This document shows positions 52,095-61,146 of a stretch of 64,000 nucleotides of DNA, piece by piece. This DNA is from DATHXC01 sp035459965 (GTDB taxonomy: Bacteria > Pseudomonadota > Gammaproteobacteria > Burkholderiales > Methylophilaceae). A program made the translations under genes and the position numbers. The notes under the pieces are model-generated. The model was not told where the DNA came from, did no database searches, and worked only from the letters and a program-made list of their open reading frames with translations. Every line of letters starts with the position of its first letter. Position 1 is the stretch's first letter. The DNA is taken from the NCBI GenBank assembly GCA_035459965.1, contig DATHXC010000009.1, forward strand, positions 62,001-126,000. Reading direction: 5' to 3'.

Positions 52095-54013
52095 GCTACT
52101 TTTTCTGTATTTTTTTCTGTGCCCTTGCTACGGCTTTTACGCTTGAGGTAAACCAGCAGCAAGGAAATGGTGGCTGGGGTGATGCCGGAAATGCGACCGG
52201 CCTGGCCAATGGTTTGTGGCTTGTGTGCCTGCAGCTTCTGGCGAGCCTCTATGGAGAGGCCATGCACGTCATCATAATCAATATCAGCAGGCAGACTGGT
52301 ATTTTCGCTGCCACGCTGACGCGTGATTTCATCTTGCTGGCGATCTATATAGCCTTGGTATTTAGCTGCAATCTCGATTTGCTGACGCACGGCTTCATCT
52401 GCTTCACCTAAGCGCTCATTCACGCCCGCAATTGGCAGGCTTAACAAGGCTTCATAGCTTACTTCGGGGCGACGCAACAATTCAAATAATGAGTATTCAT
52501 GATCGATCACCTTGCCCAGAACACGCAAAGCATCGGCTTCTGGCAAGCTTGCAGGTTGCACCCAGGTGCTTTTCAGGCGCTCTTGTTCGCGCACAACGGC
52601 CTCTTGCTTGCGAGAGAATGCCTCCCAACGTGCATCATCAACCAGACCCAACTTGCGACCCGCTTCCGTGAGGCGCATATCGGCGTTGTCTTCGCGCAGC
52701 ATCAGGCGATATTCTGCGCGGCTGGTAAACATACGGTATGGCTCAGTGACGCCACTGGTAATTAGATCGTCCACCAACACACCCAGGTAAGCCTGTTCGC
52801 GGCCTGGGCACCAGCTTTCATCATCTGTTGCATAGAGCGCAGCATTAGCACCAGCCAGCAAACCTTGCGCTGCCGCCTCTTCATAGCCGGTAGTGCCATT
52901 AATCTGTCCCGCAAAGAACAAACCCTGCACGGCCTTGGTTTCTAAAGAATTTTTAAGGCCGCGCGGATCGTAGTAATCGTACTCAATGGCATAACCAGGC
53001 CGTAAAATATGGGCATTCTCCAGGCCATGGATTGAGCGCACCAGCTGGTACTGGATATCAAACGGCAAGCTGGTCGAAATGCCATTGGGGTAGACTTCGT
53101 GCGTGCTCAGGCCTTCAGGCTCAAGGAATATCTGGTGTGACTCTTTGTCTGCAAAGCGATGAATCTTATCTTCCACTGAGGGGCAGTAACGCGGGCCAAC
53201 ACCTTCAATCACACCGGTATACATCGGTGATCTATCAAGACCACTGCGAATGATGTCGTGCGTTTTTTCGTTGGTATGCGTGATCCAGCAGGGCAGTTGT
53301 TGCGGATGCTGGCTGATATTGCCCATGAATGAAAATACCGGGGCGGGGTTGTCGCCCGGCTGCTCGAGCATTACCGAATAATCTATCGTGCGTCCATCTA
53401 TGCGCGGCGGGGTACCCGTTTTCAGACGGCCCGCTGGCAGGCCTATTTCACGTAGTCGCGCCGCCAGCGAGATTGCAGGCGGATCGCCAGCACGTCCGGC
53501 TGAGTAATTTTGCATGCCTACGTGTATCAGGCCGGCCAAAAAAGTACCTGCAGTTAGTACAACGGAGCTGGATTCAAAGCGCAGGCCAATTTGCGTCACC
53601 ACACCGGCGACACGCTCACCATCCAGAATAATGTCATCAACCGCTTGCTGGAAAAGCCAGAGATTAGGCTGATTTTCCAGGCGACGGCGGATAGCCGCTT
53701 TGTATAGCACACGATCTGCCTGGGCACGCGTAGCGCGCACTGCAGGGCCCTTGCTTGAGTTCAGGATGCGGAATTGAATGCCACCTTCATCGGTAGCGGC
53801 TGCCATGGCACCGCCAAGCGCATCCACCTCTTTCACCAAATGACCCTTGCCTATGCCGCCTATAGAAGGATTGCATGACATCTGGCCAAGCGTTTCAATG
53901 TTATGTGTCAGCAATAGGGTTTTACGCCCCATGCGTGCAGCGGCAAGCGCAGCCTCGGTACCTGCATGGCCGCCTCCAACAACGATAACATCAAATTTTT
54001 CAGGGAATTGCAT
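52091..54013 (-). CDS. mnmG: tRNA uridine 5-carboxymethylaminomethyl modification enzyme, FAD subunit
   Basis: 640 residues. FAD-binding VVGGGHAGTEAALAAARMG, CNPSIGGIGKGHLVKEVDAL, FAGQINGTTGYEEAAAQGL and the C-terminal helical domain (YQGYIDRQQDEITRQ). With MnmE it modifies U34 of certain tRNAs. MnmE is 1.5 kb away here, separated by a cytochrome pair. Confidence 0.98.
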   Translation of the reverse strand: MQFPEKFDVIVVGGGHAGTEAALAAARMGRKTLLLTHNIETLGQMSCNPSIGGIGKGHLVKEVDALGGAMAAATDEGGIQFRILNSSKGPAVRATRAQADRVLYKAAIRRRLENQPNLWLFQQAVDDIILDGERVAGVVTQIGLRFESSSVVLTAGTFLAGLIHVGMQNYSAGRAGDPPAISLAARLREIGLPAGRLKTGTPPRIDGRTIDYSVMLEQPGDNPAPVFSFMGNISQHPQQLPCWITHTNEKTHDIIRSGLDRSPMYTGVIEGVGPRYCPSVEDKIHRFADKESHQIFLEPEGLSTHEVYPNGISTSLPFDIQYQLVRSIHGLENAHILRPGYAIEYDYYDPRGLKNSLETKAVQGLFFAGQINGTTGYEEAAAQGLLAGANAALYATDDESWCPGREQAYLGVLVDDLITSGVTEPYRMFTSRAEYRLMLREDNADMRLTEAGRKLGLVDDARWEAFSRKQEAVVREQERLKSTWVQPASLPEADALRVLGKVIDHEYSLFELLRRPEVSYEALLSLPIAGVNERLGEADEAVRQQIEIAAKYQGYIDRQQDEITRQRGSENTSLPADIDYDDVHGLSIEARQKLQAHKPQTIGQAGRISGITPATISLLLVYLKRKSRSKGTEKNTEKVA

Positions 54014-54085
54014 GGGCTTATGTATTTATTTCTTCGGGAAGCGTATGTTACTGCAAAAGCCTTGTTCGCGTCATGTTAAAATGAT

Positions 54086-54101
54086 TGTTCCACGTGAAAC
54101 A
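54086..54101. promoter_or_regulatory. parS site (one mismatch)
   Basis: TGTTCCACGTGAAACA matches the 16-bp parS consensus TGTTTCACGTGAAACA at 15 of 16 positions. It lies in the leader of mnmG, 73 nt before its start codon. Confidence 0.9.
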
Positions 54102-54224
54102 AAATCCGATTTTTTGATTTTGTAATTGCTGAGTCACACTATTGGCATACTATTCGCTTGAGATAGCTTTGAGATTTTACCAATAACATTAAAGCCTAAA
54201 TAATATTAATCCTAGGAGTTCACC

Positions 54225-54662
54225 ATGAACAAAAGATTTGCGAACAAAATTTCTGCTGCACTTGTCATCTTATTTTCTTTATCTGCCATTACGGCGCATG
54301 CTGGCCCTGAAACGGCACAGAAGCTGGCAGATAAATATGCCACTATCGCAAAAAACATTAACCCAAGCTCTACTGGCTTATCAGCAGATGATGGCAAAGA
54401 TTTCTTTAATCGTGAAATCACTATCAAAGGCAAGCAAGTTGCCTGTGCATCCTGTCACACGGCTAATCCAGCTGATAACGGCAAGCACATTGTGACTGGC
54501 AAACCCATTCGTCCATTGTCACCTAATGTGAATGAAAAACGTTTTGCATCTATCGACAAGGTAGAGAAGAATTTCACTAAGCATTGTAATGACATCATCG
54601 GCCGTGATTGCACTGCTCAGGAAAAGGGCAATTTCATCGCTTACCTGTTAACCGTAAAATAA
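54225..54662 (+). CDS. DUF1924 / SHP-like cytochrome c
   Basis: 145 residues. Signal peptide cleaved after AHA (about residue 26). A single haem site CASCH at 74-78, followed by NGKHIVTGKPIRPLSPNVNE and a late CNDIIGRDCTAQEKGNFIAYL, the DUF1924 pattern shared with sphaeroides haem protein. Two extra cysteines (in HCNDIIGRDC) may form a disulfide. A strong AGGAG Shine-Dalgarno precedes it. It is followed 3 nt later by a cytochrome b, so the pair probably forms a small electron-transfer unit at the inner membrane. Confidence 0.9.
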   Translation: MNKRFANKISAALVILFSLSAITAHAGPETAQKLADKYATIAKNINPSSTGLSADDGKDFFNREITIKGKQVACASCHTANPADNGKHIVTGKPIRPLSPNVNEKRFASIDKVEKNFTKHCNDIIGRDCTAQEKGNFIAYLLTVK

Positions 54663-54665
54663 TTA

Positions 54666-55457
54666 ATGCGGTATGTATGGGATCCATTTGTCAGGATATT
54701 TCACTGGTCGCTAGTTATTGCGTTCAGCGTTGCATTCCTGACGCATGATTCCGAGTGGCAGCGTGTAACCCATGTCAACGCGGGTTACACTGCTGGCGCT
54801 TTAATCATTGCACGCGTTGTGTGGGGCTTAATGAAGACAGGCTACGCCAGTTTTCATGCTTTTCCCTTCAACCCGTTTCACGCGGCACGTTATGTATGGC
54901 AGATTCTGCGCGGCTCTGCCAAACCCACTATTGGCCACAATCCAGCTGGCTCATTCATTATCTATGCTTTATTGGGCATGGGCCTGCTCACTGTCGGCAC
55001 TGGCTTTCTTGTCTATAACGATGGCTGGCTCATTGATGACCCCGAATTACTACAATCCCTTCACTTTTATGCTTCATGGAGCTGGTTAGGGCTGGTGGCA
55101 ATCCATGTCACCGGTGTAATCACTGAAAGTATCTTACATCACGACAACCTGATTTATGCCATGTTTACCGGTATCAAGCAGGATGTAAGTAACTCTGAAA
55201 AATGTGATGACGATGAGAATGTTTCACGTGAAACACTGCATATCTTTGCAAGATGGGCCATCGGTATCCGGCGTATTTACAGTACTTACATTGCCATCAA
55301 TAAAGCCAATAAGAATATGTATCAGATTATTGAAGATAACGATGTAGTCAATACTTATGGAATGCAGCAGGAAGCGGAACACGAAATTAAAGAAAATCTT
55401 GCAACAAGCGAAGGCAGCGATAAATCTATCTCATCCGAGAAAAACCATAAAAGCTAG
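54666..55457 (+). CDS. Cytochrome b561-family membrane protein with C-terminal extension
   Basis: 263 residues. Residues 1-170 are a four-helix di-haem cytochrome b (DPFVRIFHWSLVIAFSVAFL, HVNAGYTAGALIIARVVWGL, GSFIIYALLGMGLLTVGTGF, SLHFYASWSWLGLVAIHVTG), with paired haem-ligand histidines visible. The last 95 residues form a hydrophilic extension of no known family, rich in Asn, Glu and Lys. A perfect parS site lies in the codons for residues 185-190. It likely passes quinol electrons to the cytochrome c upstream. The pair interrupts the common mnmG/mnmE neighbourhood. Confidence 0.88.
   Translation: MRYVWDPFVRIFHWSLVIAFSVAFLTHDSEWQRVTHVNAGYTAGALIIARVVWGLMKTGYASFHAFPFNPFHAARYVWQILRGSAKPTIGHNPAGSFIIYALLGMGLLTVGTGFLVYNDGWLIDDPELLQSLHFYASWSWLGLVAIHVTGVITESILHHDNLIYAMFTGIKQDVSNSEKCDDDENVSRETLHIFARWAIGIRRIYSTYIAINKANKNMYQIIEDNDVVNTYGMQQEAEHEIKENLATSEGSDKSISSEKNHKS
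55220..55235. promoter_or_regulatory. Perfect parS site inside the cytochrome b gene
   Basis: TGTTTCACGTGAAACA is an exact 16-bp palindrome identical to the bacterial parS consensus. It is read in frame as part of N-V-S-R-E-T in the C-terminal extension of the cytochrome b. Confidence 0.95.
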
Positions 55458-55473
55458 CAATAAACTTCTATAA

Positions 55474-55487
55474 AGCCTTTAAAGGCT
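55474..55487. terminator. Short palindrome between cytochrome b and mnmE
   Basis: AGCCTTTAAAGGCT overlaps the mnmE stop and could act as a weak bidirectional terminator for the convergent genes. Confidence 0.4.
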
Positions 55488-56838
55488 ATTTTCCAATACA
55501 AAAACGACTAAATATCTCGCCCAGCAAGTCGTCAGGTGTGAACGCTCCAGTGATAGTGGCGAGCGATTCCTGGGCCATACGCAATTCTTCCGCCAGCAAC
55601 TCAGGCTGCTCAAGCTTTTGTTTTGCTTGAATTAAACACTCATCTACCAGATTTAATGCTTCCAGATGGCGGGTCCGCGCCATAAATACACCTTCACCTG
55701 TTGCCTGCCAGCCTGCCAGCTTTAATAGATGTGCGCGTAGCAAATCCATACCCAGACCTGTTTTTGCCGAGAGATGAATATGGGCCTCGTCAGCCTGCAT
55801 TTCAATTTTAGGGGTATCTGCGTTCAGATCGATTTTATTGTGCACCCAGATTTTGGGCAAAACTGCTGGCAATCGATTTAAAATGACTTTCTCTGCCTCG
55901 GTAATACCATGGGCTGCATCTATCAATAATAATGCGATGTTGGCGTTTTCTAGAGCTCGCCAGGTTCGGGCAATTCCGTGCTGCTCTACTTCATCATCAG
56001 TATCGCGCAAGCCCGCCGTATCAATCACGTGCAACGGTACACCATTGATTTGTATAGCACTTTTAATTGTATCCCGCGTTGTACCAGCGATAGATGTCAC
56101 TATCGCCACCTCTTCACCGGCCAGTTGGTTAATCAGGCTCGATTTACCGACATTAGGCTGACCAACCAGAACCACCTGGATACCTTCTCGCAATAAATTG
56201 CCCTGTTTGGCTTCCCTGAATACCAATTGCAACTCTTCTATAATGGCTGCCAGTTTTTCTGCTACCCGGCCTTGGCTAATAAAATCGATTTCTTCTTCGG
56301 GGAAGTCCAGGCACGCCTCTACATACATGCGTAAATCTACCAGTCGTTGCAACACAGCGTGGATGCGCTGGGAAAACTCGCCGGACAATGAGCGCATTGC
56401 ACTGCGTGCAGCTTCGGCGGTAGAGGCGTTGATAATATCTGCCACTGCCTCAGCCTGGGCAAGATCGAGCTTATCGTTAAGGAAGGCGCGTCGTGTGAAT
56501 TCGCCTGGTTCAGCCTGTCTGGCCCCAAGCGCAATGCAGCGAGCTAACAGCAGTTGCATCAGTGCAGGGCCGCCATGGGCCTGCAGTTCAAGTACATCTT
56601 CACCAGTGTAAGAATGGGGATTGGGATAGTAAATCGCTATACCACGATCGATCAGACTGCCATCCGACTCTTTGAAACCCAGATAGGTCGCATGACGCGG
56701 GGCAGGGCAGTAGCCCAATATACCCTGTGCTATCTCTACACAAGCCGGGCCAGATACTCGTACTACGCCAATACCACCAGAGCCGGAAGCTGTCGCTATC
56801 GCGGCTATGGTGTCCGTGCCGACATTAGCGGACTGCAT
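55486..56838 (-). CDS. mnmE: tRNA modification GTPase
   Basis: 450 residues from ATG 56838 (MQSANVGTDTIAAIA), which lies in the last codons of yidC and gives a 14-nt overlap. The 21-codon extension to 56901 lies wholly in yidC and is rejected. N-terminal formyl-THF-binding domain, embedded G domain with GQPNVGKSSL, DTAGLRDT and NKIDL, C-terminal FCIGK with the invariant Cys. Works with MnmG on tRNA U34. Confidence 0.97.
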   Translation of the reverse strand: MQSANVGTDTIAAIATASGSGGIGVVRVSGPACVEIAQGILGYCPAPRHATYLGFKESDGSLIDRGIAIYYPNPHSYTGEDVLELQAHGGPALMQLLLARCIALGARQAEPGEFTRRAFLNDKLDLAQAEAVADIINASTAEAARSAMRSLSGEFSQRIHAVLQRLVDLRMYVEACLDFPEEEIDFISQGRVAEKLAAIIEELQLVFREAKQGNLLREGIQVVLVGQPNVGKSSLINQLAGEEVAIVTSIAGTTRDTIKSAIQINGVPLHVIDTAGLRDTDDEVEQHGIARTWRALENANIALLLIDAAHGITEAEKVILNRLPAVLPKIWVHNKIDLNADTPKIEMQADEAHIHLSAKTGLGMDLLRAHLLKLAGWQATGEGVFMARTRHLEALNLVDECLIQAKQKLEQPELLAEELRMAQESLATITGAFTPDDLLGEIFSRFCIGK

Positions 56839-58483
56839 TTCCTTTTTTCTTGGCCAGAGTTTCTGCATGGATGGTGCGGTTGATCTGCCACTGTTGTGCA
56901 ATAGACAGGATGTTATTCACCAACCAGTACAACACAAGGCCAGACGGGAAGAAGAAGAAGAACACACTGAATACCACCGGCATAATCGTCATCACCTTAG
57001 CCTGGATAGGGTCTGTCGGCTTAGGATTAAGCTTGGTCTGGATAATCATGGTCGCGCCCATTAGCAGCGGCAACACGTAGTAGGGGTCGATAGCTGAAAG
57101 GTCGTGTATCCACAGCACAAATGGGGCATGACGCATCTCAACGCTACCCAGCAACATCCAGTAAAGCGAAATGAATACCGGAATCTGCACCAATATAGGC
57201 AAGCAACCACCCATAGGATTGATTTTTTCGGTCTTGTACATTTCCATCATGGCTTGCTGCATTTTTTGGCGATCATCGCCAAATTTTTCTTTCATGCTTT
57301 GCAGGCGCGGCGCCAGTTCACGCATTTGCGCCATCGAGCGATAGCTGGTCGCTGATAATGGGTAAAACGCTGCCTTAATCATCACGGTAAGCAGGATAAT
57401 CGCTACACCCCAATTACCAACTACGCCATGAATCGCCGATAGAACCCAGAATAATGGGGTAGCAATAATGGTCAGCCAGCCATAATCCACTGTGTATTCC
57501 AGACCTGGCGCTGTTTTTTCCAGCTCACTATGTGTCTGCGGGCCTGCGTAAAACTTAGCATCCACATCTACACTCGCGCCTGGTGCAACACTACCTACGC
57601 TACCCTTAGTACCTATAGCGTAAATATCGTCCGATAATTGCTTGGTATAAAACTCTTTAGCAGTATCGGATTTTGGTATCCAAGCACTTACAAAATAATG
57701 CTGAACCAAGCCAACCCAGCCATCCTTGGTGTTTTTGGACAGATTGGTCTTTTCCATTTCCTTGAATGCCAGCTTCTTGTATTTATCAGCCGCAGTAAAG
57801 TAAGCCCCACCGGTAAAGGTTGGCATCATGACTGAACCTTGATTGGATTTGCTGTCGTGCACGATCTGATAATAAACCCAAGGCTCAATCGCTTCTGCAC
57901 TGCCGTTCTTGATTTGGTAACGAACATCCACCGCATAATCAGCACGATGAAAGGTATAGATCTTGTCAACCTGCACGCCATTGCTACCGGTCCAGCTTAA
58001 GCGTACTTCAAGACTGTCAGTGCCGTCCTGAAGCTTATAGTTGCTGGCTGCGCTGGTAAATACTGTTTTATGGTTTGGTAGATCAGCCCCAATCAAGCCA
58101 GTCTGGGCAACATAGACCATGGGTGCGGCCATATCGTCCAGCAACACAAAGTTCTTGTCGGTTGAATCTGAGGCACGATGCTTGAGTAACTCCAAGCGAC
58201 GGATATCACCACCGGTAGTATCAATGTCAGCCTTGAACAAGTCTGTCTCAACGCTGATACGTTGTGCTGTCTGTAAACGGAAGCCGGTTTCCTTGGGTAA
58301 TTCTGCCTGCGCTTTTACGTCCTGATTTGCTGCAGTACTTTTGCCGGTCTCGGGAATGCTGGAGTCTGTGTGTTGTGCATCAACTACTGGGGTTGGTGGT
58401 ACATGCTGCCGTTGCCAGGCATCCCATAACATAAGAATAGAAAATGAAAAAATTACAAATAAAATCAGACGCTTAGTATCCAT
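56825..58483 (-). CDS. yidC: Membrane protein insertase
   Basis: 552 residues. N-terminal membrane anchor (RLILFVIFSFSILMLWDAW), a large periplasmic beta domain, then the conserved five-helix insertase core (GVVGNWGVAIILLTVMIKAA, MQQAMMEMYKTEKINPMGGC, and later VLPLLMGATMIIQTKLNP). Inserts membrane proteins with or without Sec. Part of rpmH-rnpA-yidD-yidC-mnmE. Confidence 0.98.
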   Translation of the reverse strand: MDTKRLILFVIFSFSILMLWDAWQRQHVPPTPVVDAQHTDSSIPETGKSTAANQDVKAQAELPKETGFRLQTAQRISVETDLFKADIDTTGGDIRRLELLKHRASDSTDKNFVLLDDMAAPMVYVAQTGLIGADLPNHKTVFTSAASNYKLQDGTDSLEVRLSWTGSNGVQVDKIYTFHRADYAVDVRYQIKNGSAEAIEPWVYYQIVHDSKSNQGSVMMPTFTGGAYFTAADKYKKLAFKEMEKTNLSKNTKDGWVGLVQHYFVSAWIPKSDTAKEFYTKQLSDDIYAIGTKGSVGSVAPGASVDVDAKFYAGPQTHSELEKTAPGLEYTVDYGWLTIIATPLFWVLSAIHGVVGNWGVAIILLTVMIKAAFYPLSATSYRSMAQMRELAPRLQSMKEKFGDDRQKMQQAMMEMYKTEKINPMGGCLPILVQIPVFISLYWMLLGSVEMRHAPFVLWIHDLSAIDPYYVLPLLMGATMIIQTKLNPKPTDPIQAKVMTIMPVVFSVFFFFFPSGLVLYWLVNNILSIAQQWQINRTIHAETLAKKKGNAVR

Positions 58484-58553
58484 AAATCTCTTATCTAAAT
58501 ATATTTAAAATTTGGCAATTATTAAAGGCTGGTAACAACTATGCTTATAACAA

Positions 58554-58766
58554 TTAAGGTATCGGGTCATGGCCGCCAATATGCCATGGATGGCATTTTA
58601 GCAAACGACGGATGGCAAAATATGTTCCACGTACGGCACCATGTTTTTGTACGGCTTCAAGCGCGTATTGCGAACAAGTAGGGCTAAAGCGGCATTGCTG
58701 TCCAAAAAAAGGGCTAAGTAGTAATTGATAAGCCCTGATTAACCAAGTCAGTATGCGCGCCATCAT
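58554..58766 (-). CDS. yidD: Membrane protein insertion efficiency factor
   Basis: 70 residues, with the conserved CRFSPTCSQYALEA motif and a C-terminal WHIGGHDP. The N-terminal amphipathic helix sits at the inner membrane. It lies 6 nt after rnpA. A start one codon later (second Met) is possible. Confidence 0.96.
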   Translation of the reverse strand: MMARILTWLIRAYQLLLSPFFGQQCRFSPTCSQYALEAVQKHGAVRGTYFAIRRLLKCHPWHIGGHDPIP

Positions 58767-58772
58767 ACCTGC

Positions 58773-59156
58773 TTAATGGGTTGCCGTCGCTGTTATAGAC
58801 ACTGGCAGGGCCTGATGACTCAGTTTAGTCATGAGCTTCGTGAACTCCTGTTCCACTGCGGCAAAATCAGCATGGCTATAAGATCTTTGTATGCGGATGA
58901 CGAGATCCACGCTTTTAAGCTGGTGTTGATTTTTTCTGAACAACTCGCGCAGGACTCGGCGCATATAGTTTCTATCGACCGAGTGGCGCGCGACTTTTTT
59001 GGCCACAATCAGGCCCAAGCGCGGCCAGCCCAACTGGTTATATTGATAATGTATGGCCAGGAAATTCCCGGAAATCCGTTTGCGGAAATTAAAAACGGAT
59101 GAAAAATCATCCGTTTTTATAAGTTTTAGCTTGCTAGGGAATGTAAATTTTATCAA
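58773..59156 (-). CDS. rnpA: Ribonuclease P protein component
   Basis: 127 residues, basic, with the RNR motif region as VDRNYMRRVLRELFRKNQ and the N-terminal KLIKTDDFSSVFNFRKR. Partners the RNase P RNA (not in the window) in 5' processing of tRNA precursors. Confidence 0.95.
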   Translation of the reverse strand: MIKFTFPSKLKLIKTDDFSSVFNFRKRISGNFLAIHYQYNQLGWPRLGLIVAKKVARHSVDRNYMRRVLRELFRKNQHQLKSVDLVIRIQRSYSHADFAAVEQEFTKLMTKLSHQALPVSITATATH

Positions 59157-59172
59157 AGCCTACTTCTGACTT

Positions 59173-59213
59173 AATCTGGTTTTGACTATTTTGAATAGAG
59201 CAAAACCTAGATT
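59173..59213 (-). promoter_or_regulatory. Extended hairpin between rpmH and rnpA
   Basis: AATCT plus GGTTTTG at 59173-59184 pair with CAAAACC plus AGATT at 59201-59213 (one bulged base), and the loop itself forms CTATT/AATAG. With no U-run it may be a partial terminator or processing site adjusting rnpA relative to rpmH. Confidence 0.5.
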
Positions 59214-59235
59214 GATAAAATTATGCAGTCAGCAA

Positions 59236-59370
59236 CTATACAGCTAAGCGTGCACGACCCTTGGCACGGCGCGCAGCAATCACAGCGCGGCCACCACGGG
59301 TTTTCATGCGCACCAAGAAACCATGGGTGCGAGCACGACGAACTTTCGAAGGCTGATAGGTACGTTTCAT
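59236..59370 (-). CDS. rpmH: 50S ribosomal protein L34
   Basis: 44 residues from ATG 59370: MKRTYQPSKVRRARTHGFLV, then MKTRGGRAVIAARRAKGRA. This is the invariant L34 pattern. It heads the rpmH-rnpA-yidD-yidC-mnmE run, transcribed away from dnaA. Confidence 0.98.
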   Translation of the reverse strand: MKRTYQPSKVRRARTHGFLVRMKTRGGRAVIAARRAKGRARLAV

Positions 59371-59712
59371 TGTGAATCTCCAGTGACTCCACATGTAGCT
59401 AAATACATGTGTTGCGAAATAATAGCGTTTAGTTATGTATCTGAGAACTAAACAAAGGGCGTAATTTAACCTGATTTAGCCCCTTGCTGTCAATGTTTAT
59501 TTAACATGGCGTACAGGTGATAAAACTATCCATCAAGCCTGTGGATAAGTTCTAATAAACAGGCTAAAATAAACTACAAAATTGCTTAACTGATAGCCCG
59601 ATTTATCAGCCTCAGTTAAAGCATCGGCGCCTGACATAGTTTAACTAAAATAACTTAAATAAAAACTCGGGCAAACACCATTCTTACTATCAGTTGAGGT
59701 ATCGGGCAACCG
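59371..59712. other. rpmH-dnaA intergenic region (possible part of oriC)
   Basis: 342 nt, divergent promoters for rpmH and dnaA. One perfect DnaA box TGTGGATAA at 59540-59548; a weak CTATCCATC nearby. AT-rich stretches follow at 59549-59680. No gene. Confidence 0.6.
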
Positions 59713-61146
59713 ATGGAAAATTTCTGGTCTATCTGTCTCGGTCGTTTCGAGCAGGAGCTATCCGCTCAACAATTCAATACATGGATAAAACCATTACATT
59801 TTGAAGCGCACAATGGCGCAATGCGTCTGCTCGCGCCCAATCGTTTTGTGCAGCAGTGGGTAAAAGACCGTTTCCTGCACCGTATCCATGTATTCGCTGA
59901 AGAATGCCTGACGCAGCCTGTACAAATCGAGCTAGCACTAATGGATGGCGCGGATATCAAGAAACTGGCTGCAAAAAAATTACTTAGCGAGGGTGTTAGC
60001 AGTAAACCGGAAAATACTGAGGCTATAGAAGCAAGAATAAGTGAAGCAAGCGCAAGTGCAGCGCCACAGAAAGCCATAGAAAAACAGGCCGCAAAGGCTG
60101 TCAGCAAAACCAAGGCGACTAAAGAGTCATCCGGTTTAAACCCTTCCTTCAATTTTGATAACTACGTCACCGGTAAAGCCAATCAGCTGGCGCGCGCTGC
60201 TGCCCTGCAGGTAGCTGAAAACCCTGGTACTGCTTATAACCCATTATTTATCTATGGTGGCGTCGGTTTGGGTAAAACCCATTTATTACAATCCATAGGC
60301 AACCATCTGCGCCAGCAACGGCCCGATGCCAAAATACGTTACCTGCATGCAGAGCGTTATGTGTCAGACGTGGTAAAAGCTTACGAACATAAGGCATTTG
60401 ATGAATTCAAGCGCCAGTATCACTCGCTTGACCTGCTACTGATTGATGATATTCAATTCTTTGCCAAAAAGACGCGTACGCAGGAAGAGTTCTTTTATGC
60501 TTTCAACTCATTGATTGAAGCCAAAAAGCAAATCATCATCACCTGTGATACTTATCCACAAGAGATTATCGATGTTGATGAACGCCTGCGCACCCGTTTC
60601 AGCTGGGGCTTAACGGTAGCAGTGGAGCCGCCTGAGCTGGAAATGCGCGTAGCCATCCTGCTCAAGAAGGCAGAAGAAGCGAAGTTTCAGCTCCATGAAG
60701 ATGTGGCCTTTTTTATTGCCAAGCAAGTGCGCTCCAGTGTGCGCGAGCTGGAAGGCTCATTGAACCGTATCGTCGCTATGGCTAAATTTACTGGCCATGC
60801 AATTGATATCCATCTGGCAAAAGAAGCCTTGAAAGACTTGATCGCGGTACGTGGTCGTCAAGTCACCATGGAGAACATCCAGAAGACCGTCGCTGACTAT
60901 TACAAGATCAAGGTTGCTGAGATGTACAGCAAGAAGCGTTCACGTAACTTTGCACGTCCTCGCCAGGTAGCTATGGCTTTATCACGTGAGCTCACTAATC
61001 ATAGCTTCCCTGAGATCGGTGAGGCCTTTGGCAGTCGTCATCATACAACTGTGATGCATGCCTGTGATGAGATCGAACAGCTACGGCAGAATGATCCTAA
61101 CGTTGCCAGGGATATTGCATTCCTGGTGCAAGTAATACGTGGTTAA
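59713..61146 (+). CDS. dnaA: Chromosomal replication initiator
   Basis: 477 residues. Domain I (WSICLGRFEQELSAQQFNTW), a variable Ala/Lys/Glu-rich domain II (about 85-140), AAA+ domain III with Walker A GGVGLGKT at 182-189 and LLLIDDIQFFA, and domain IV DNA-binding (RPRQVAMALSRELTNHSFPE, then FGSRHHTTVMHA). It melts oriC at initiation. Confidence 0.98.
   Translation: MENFWSICLGRFEQELSAQQFNTWIKPLHFEAHNGAMRLLAPNRFVQQWVKDRFLHRIHVFAEECLTQPVQIELALMDGADIKKLAAKKLLSEGVSSKPENTEAIEARISEASASAAPQKAIEKQAAKAVSKTKATKESSGLNPSFNFDNYVTGKANQLARAAALQVAENPGTAYNPLFIYGGVGLGKTHLLQSIGNHLRQQRPDAKIRYLHAERYVSDVVKAYEHKAFDEFKRQYHSLDLLLIDDIQFFAKKTRTQEEFFYAFNSLIEAKKQIIITCDTYPQEIIDVDERLRTRFSWGLTVAVEPPELEMRVAILLKKAEEAKFQLHEDVAFFIAKQVRSSVRELEGSLNRIVAMAKFTGHAIDIHLAKEALKDLIAVRGRQVTMENIQKTVADYYKIKVAEMYSKKRSRNFARPRQVAMALSRELTNHSFPEIGEAFGSRHHTTVMHACDEIEQLRQNDPNVARDIAFLVQVIRG

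Noticed and set aside
58623..58638. TGTTCCACGT partial match to parS inside yidD
   Set aside because: The right half of the palindrome is lost and the codons belong to a conserved YidD region.
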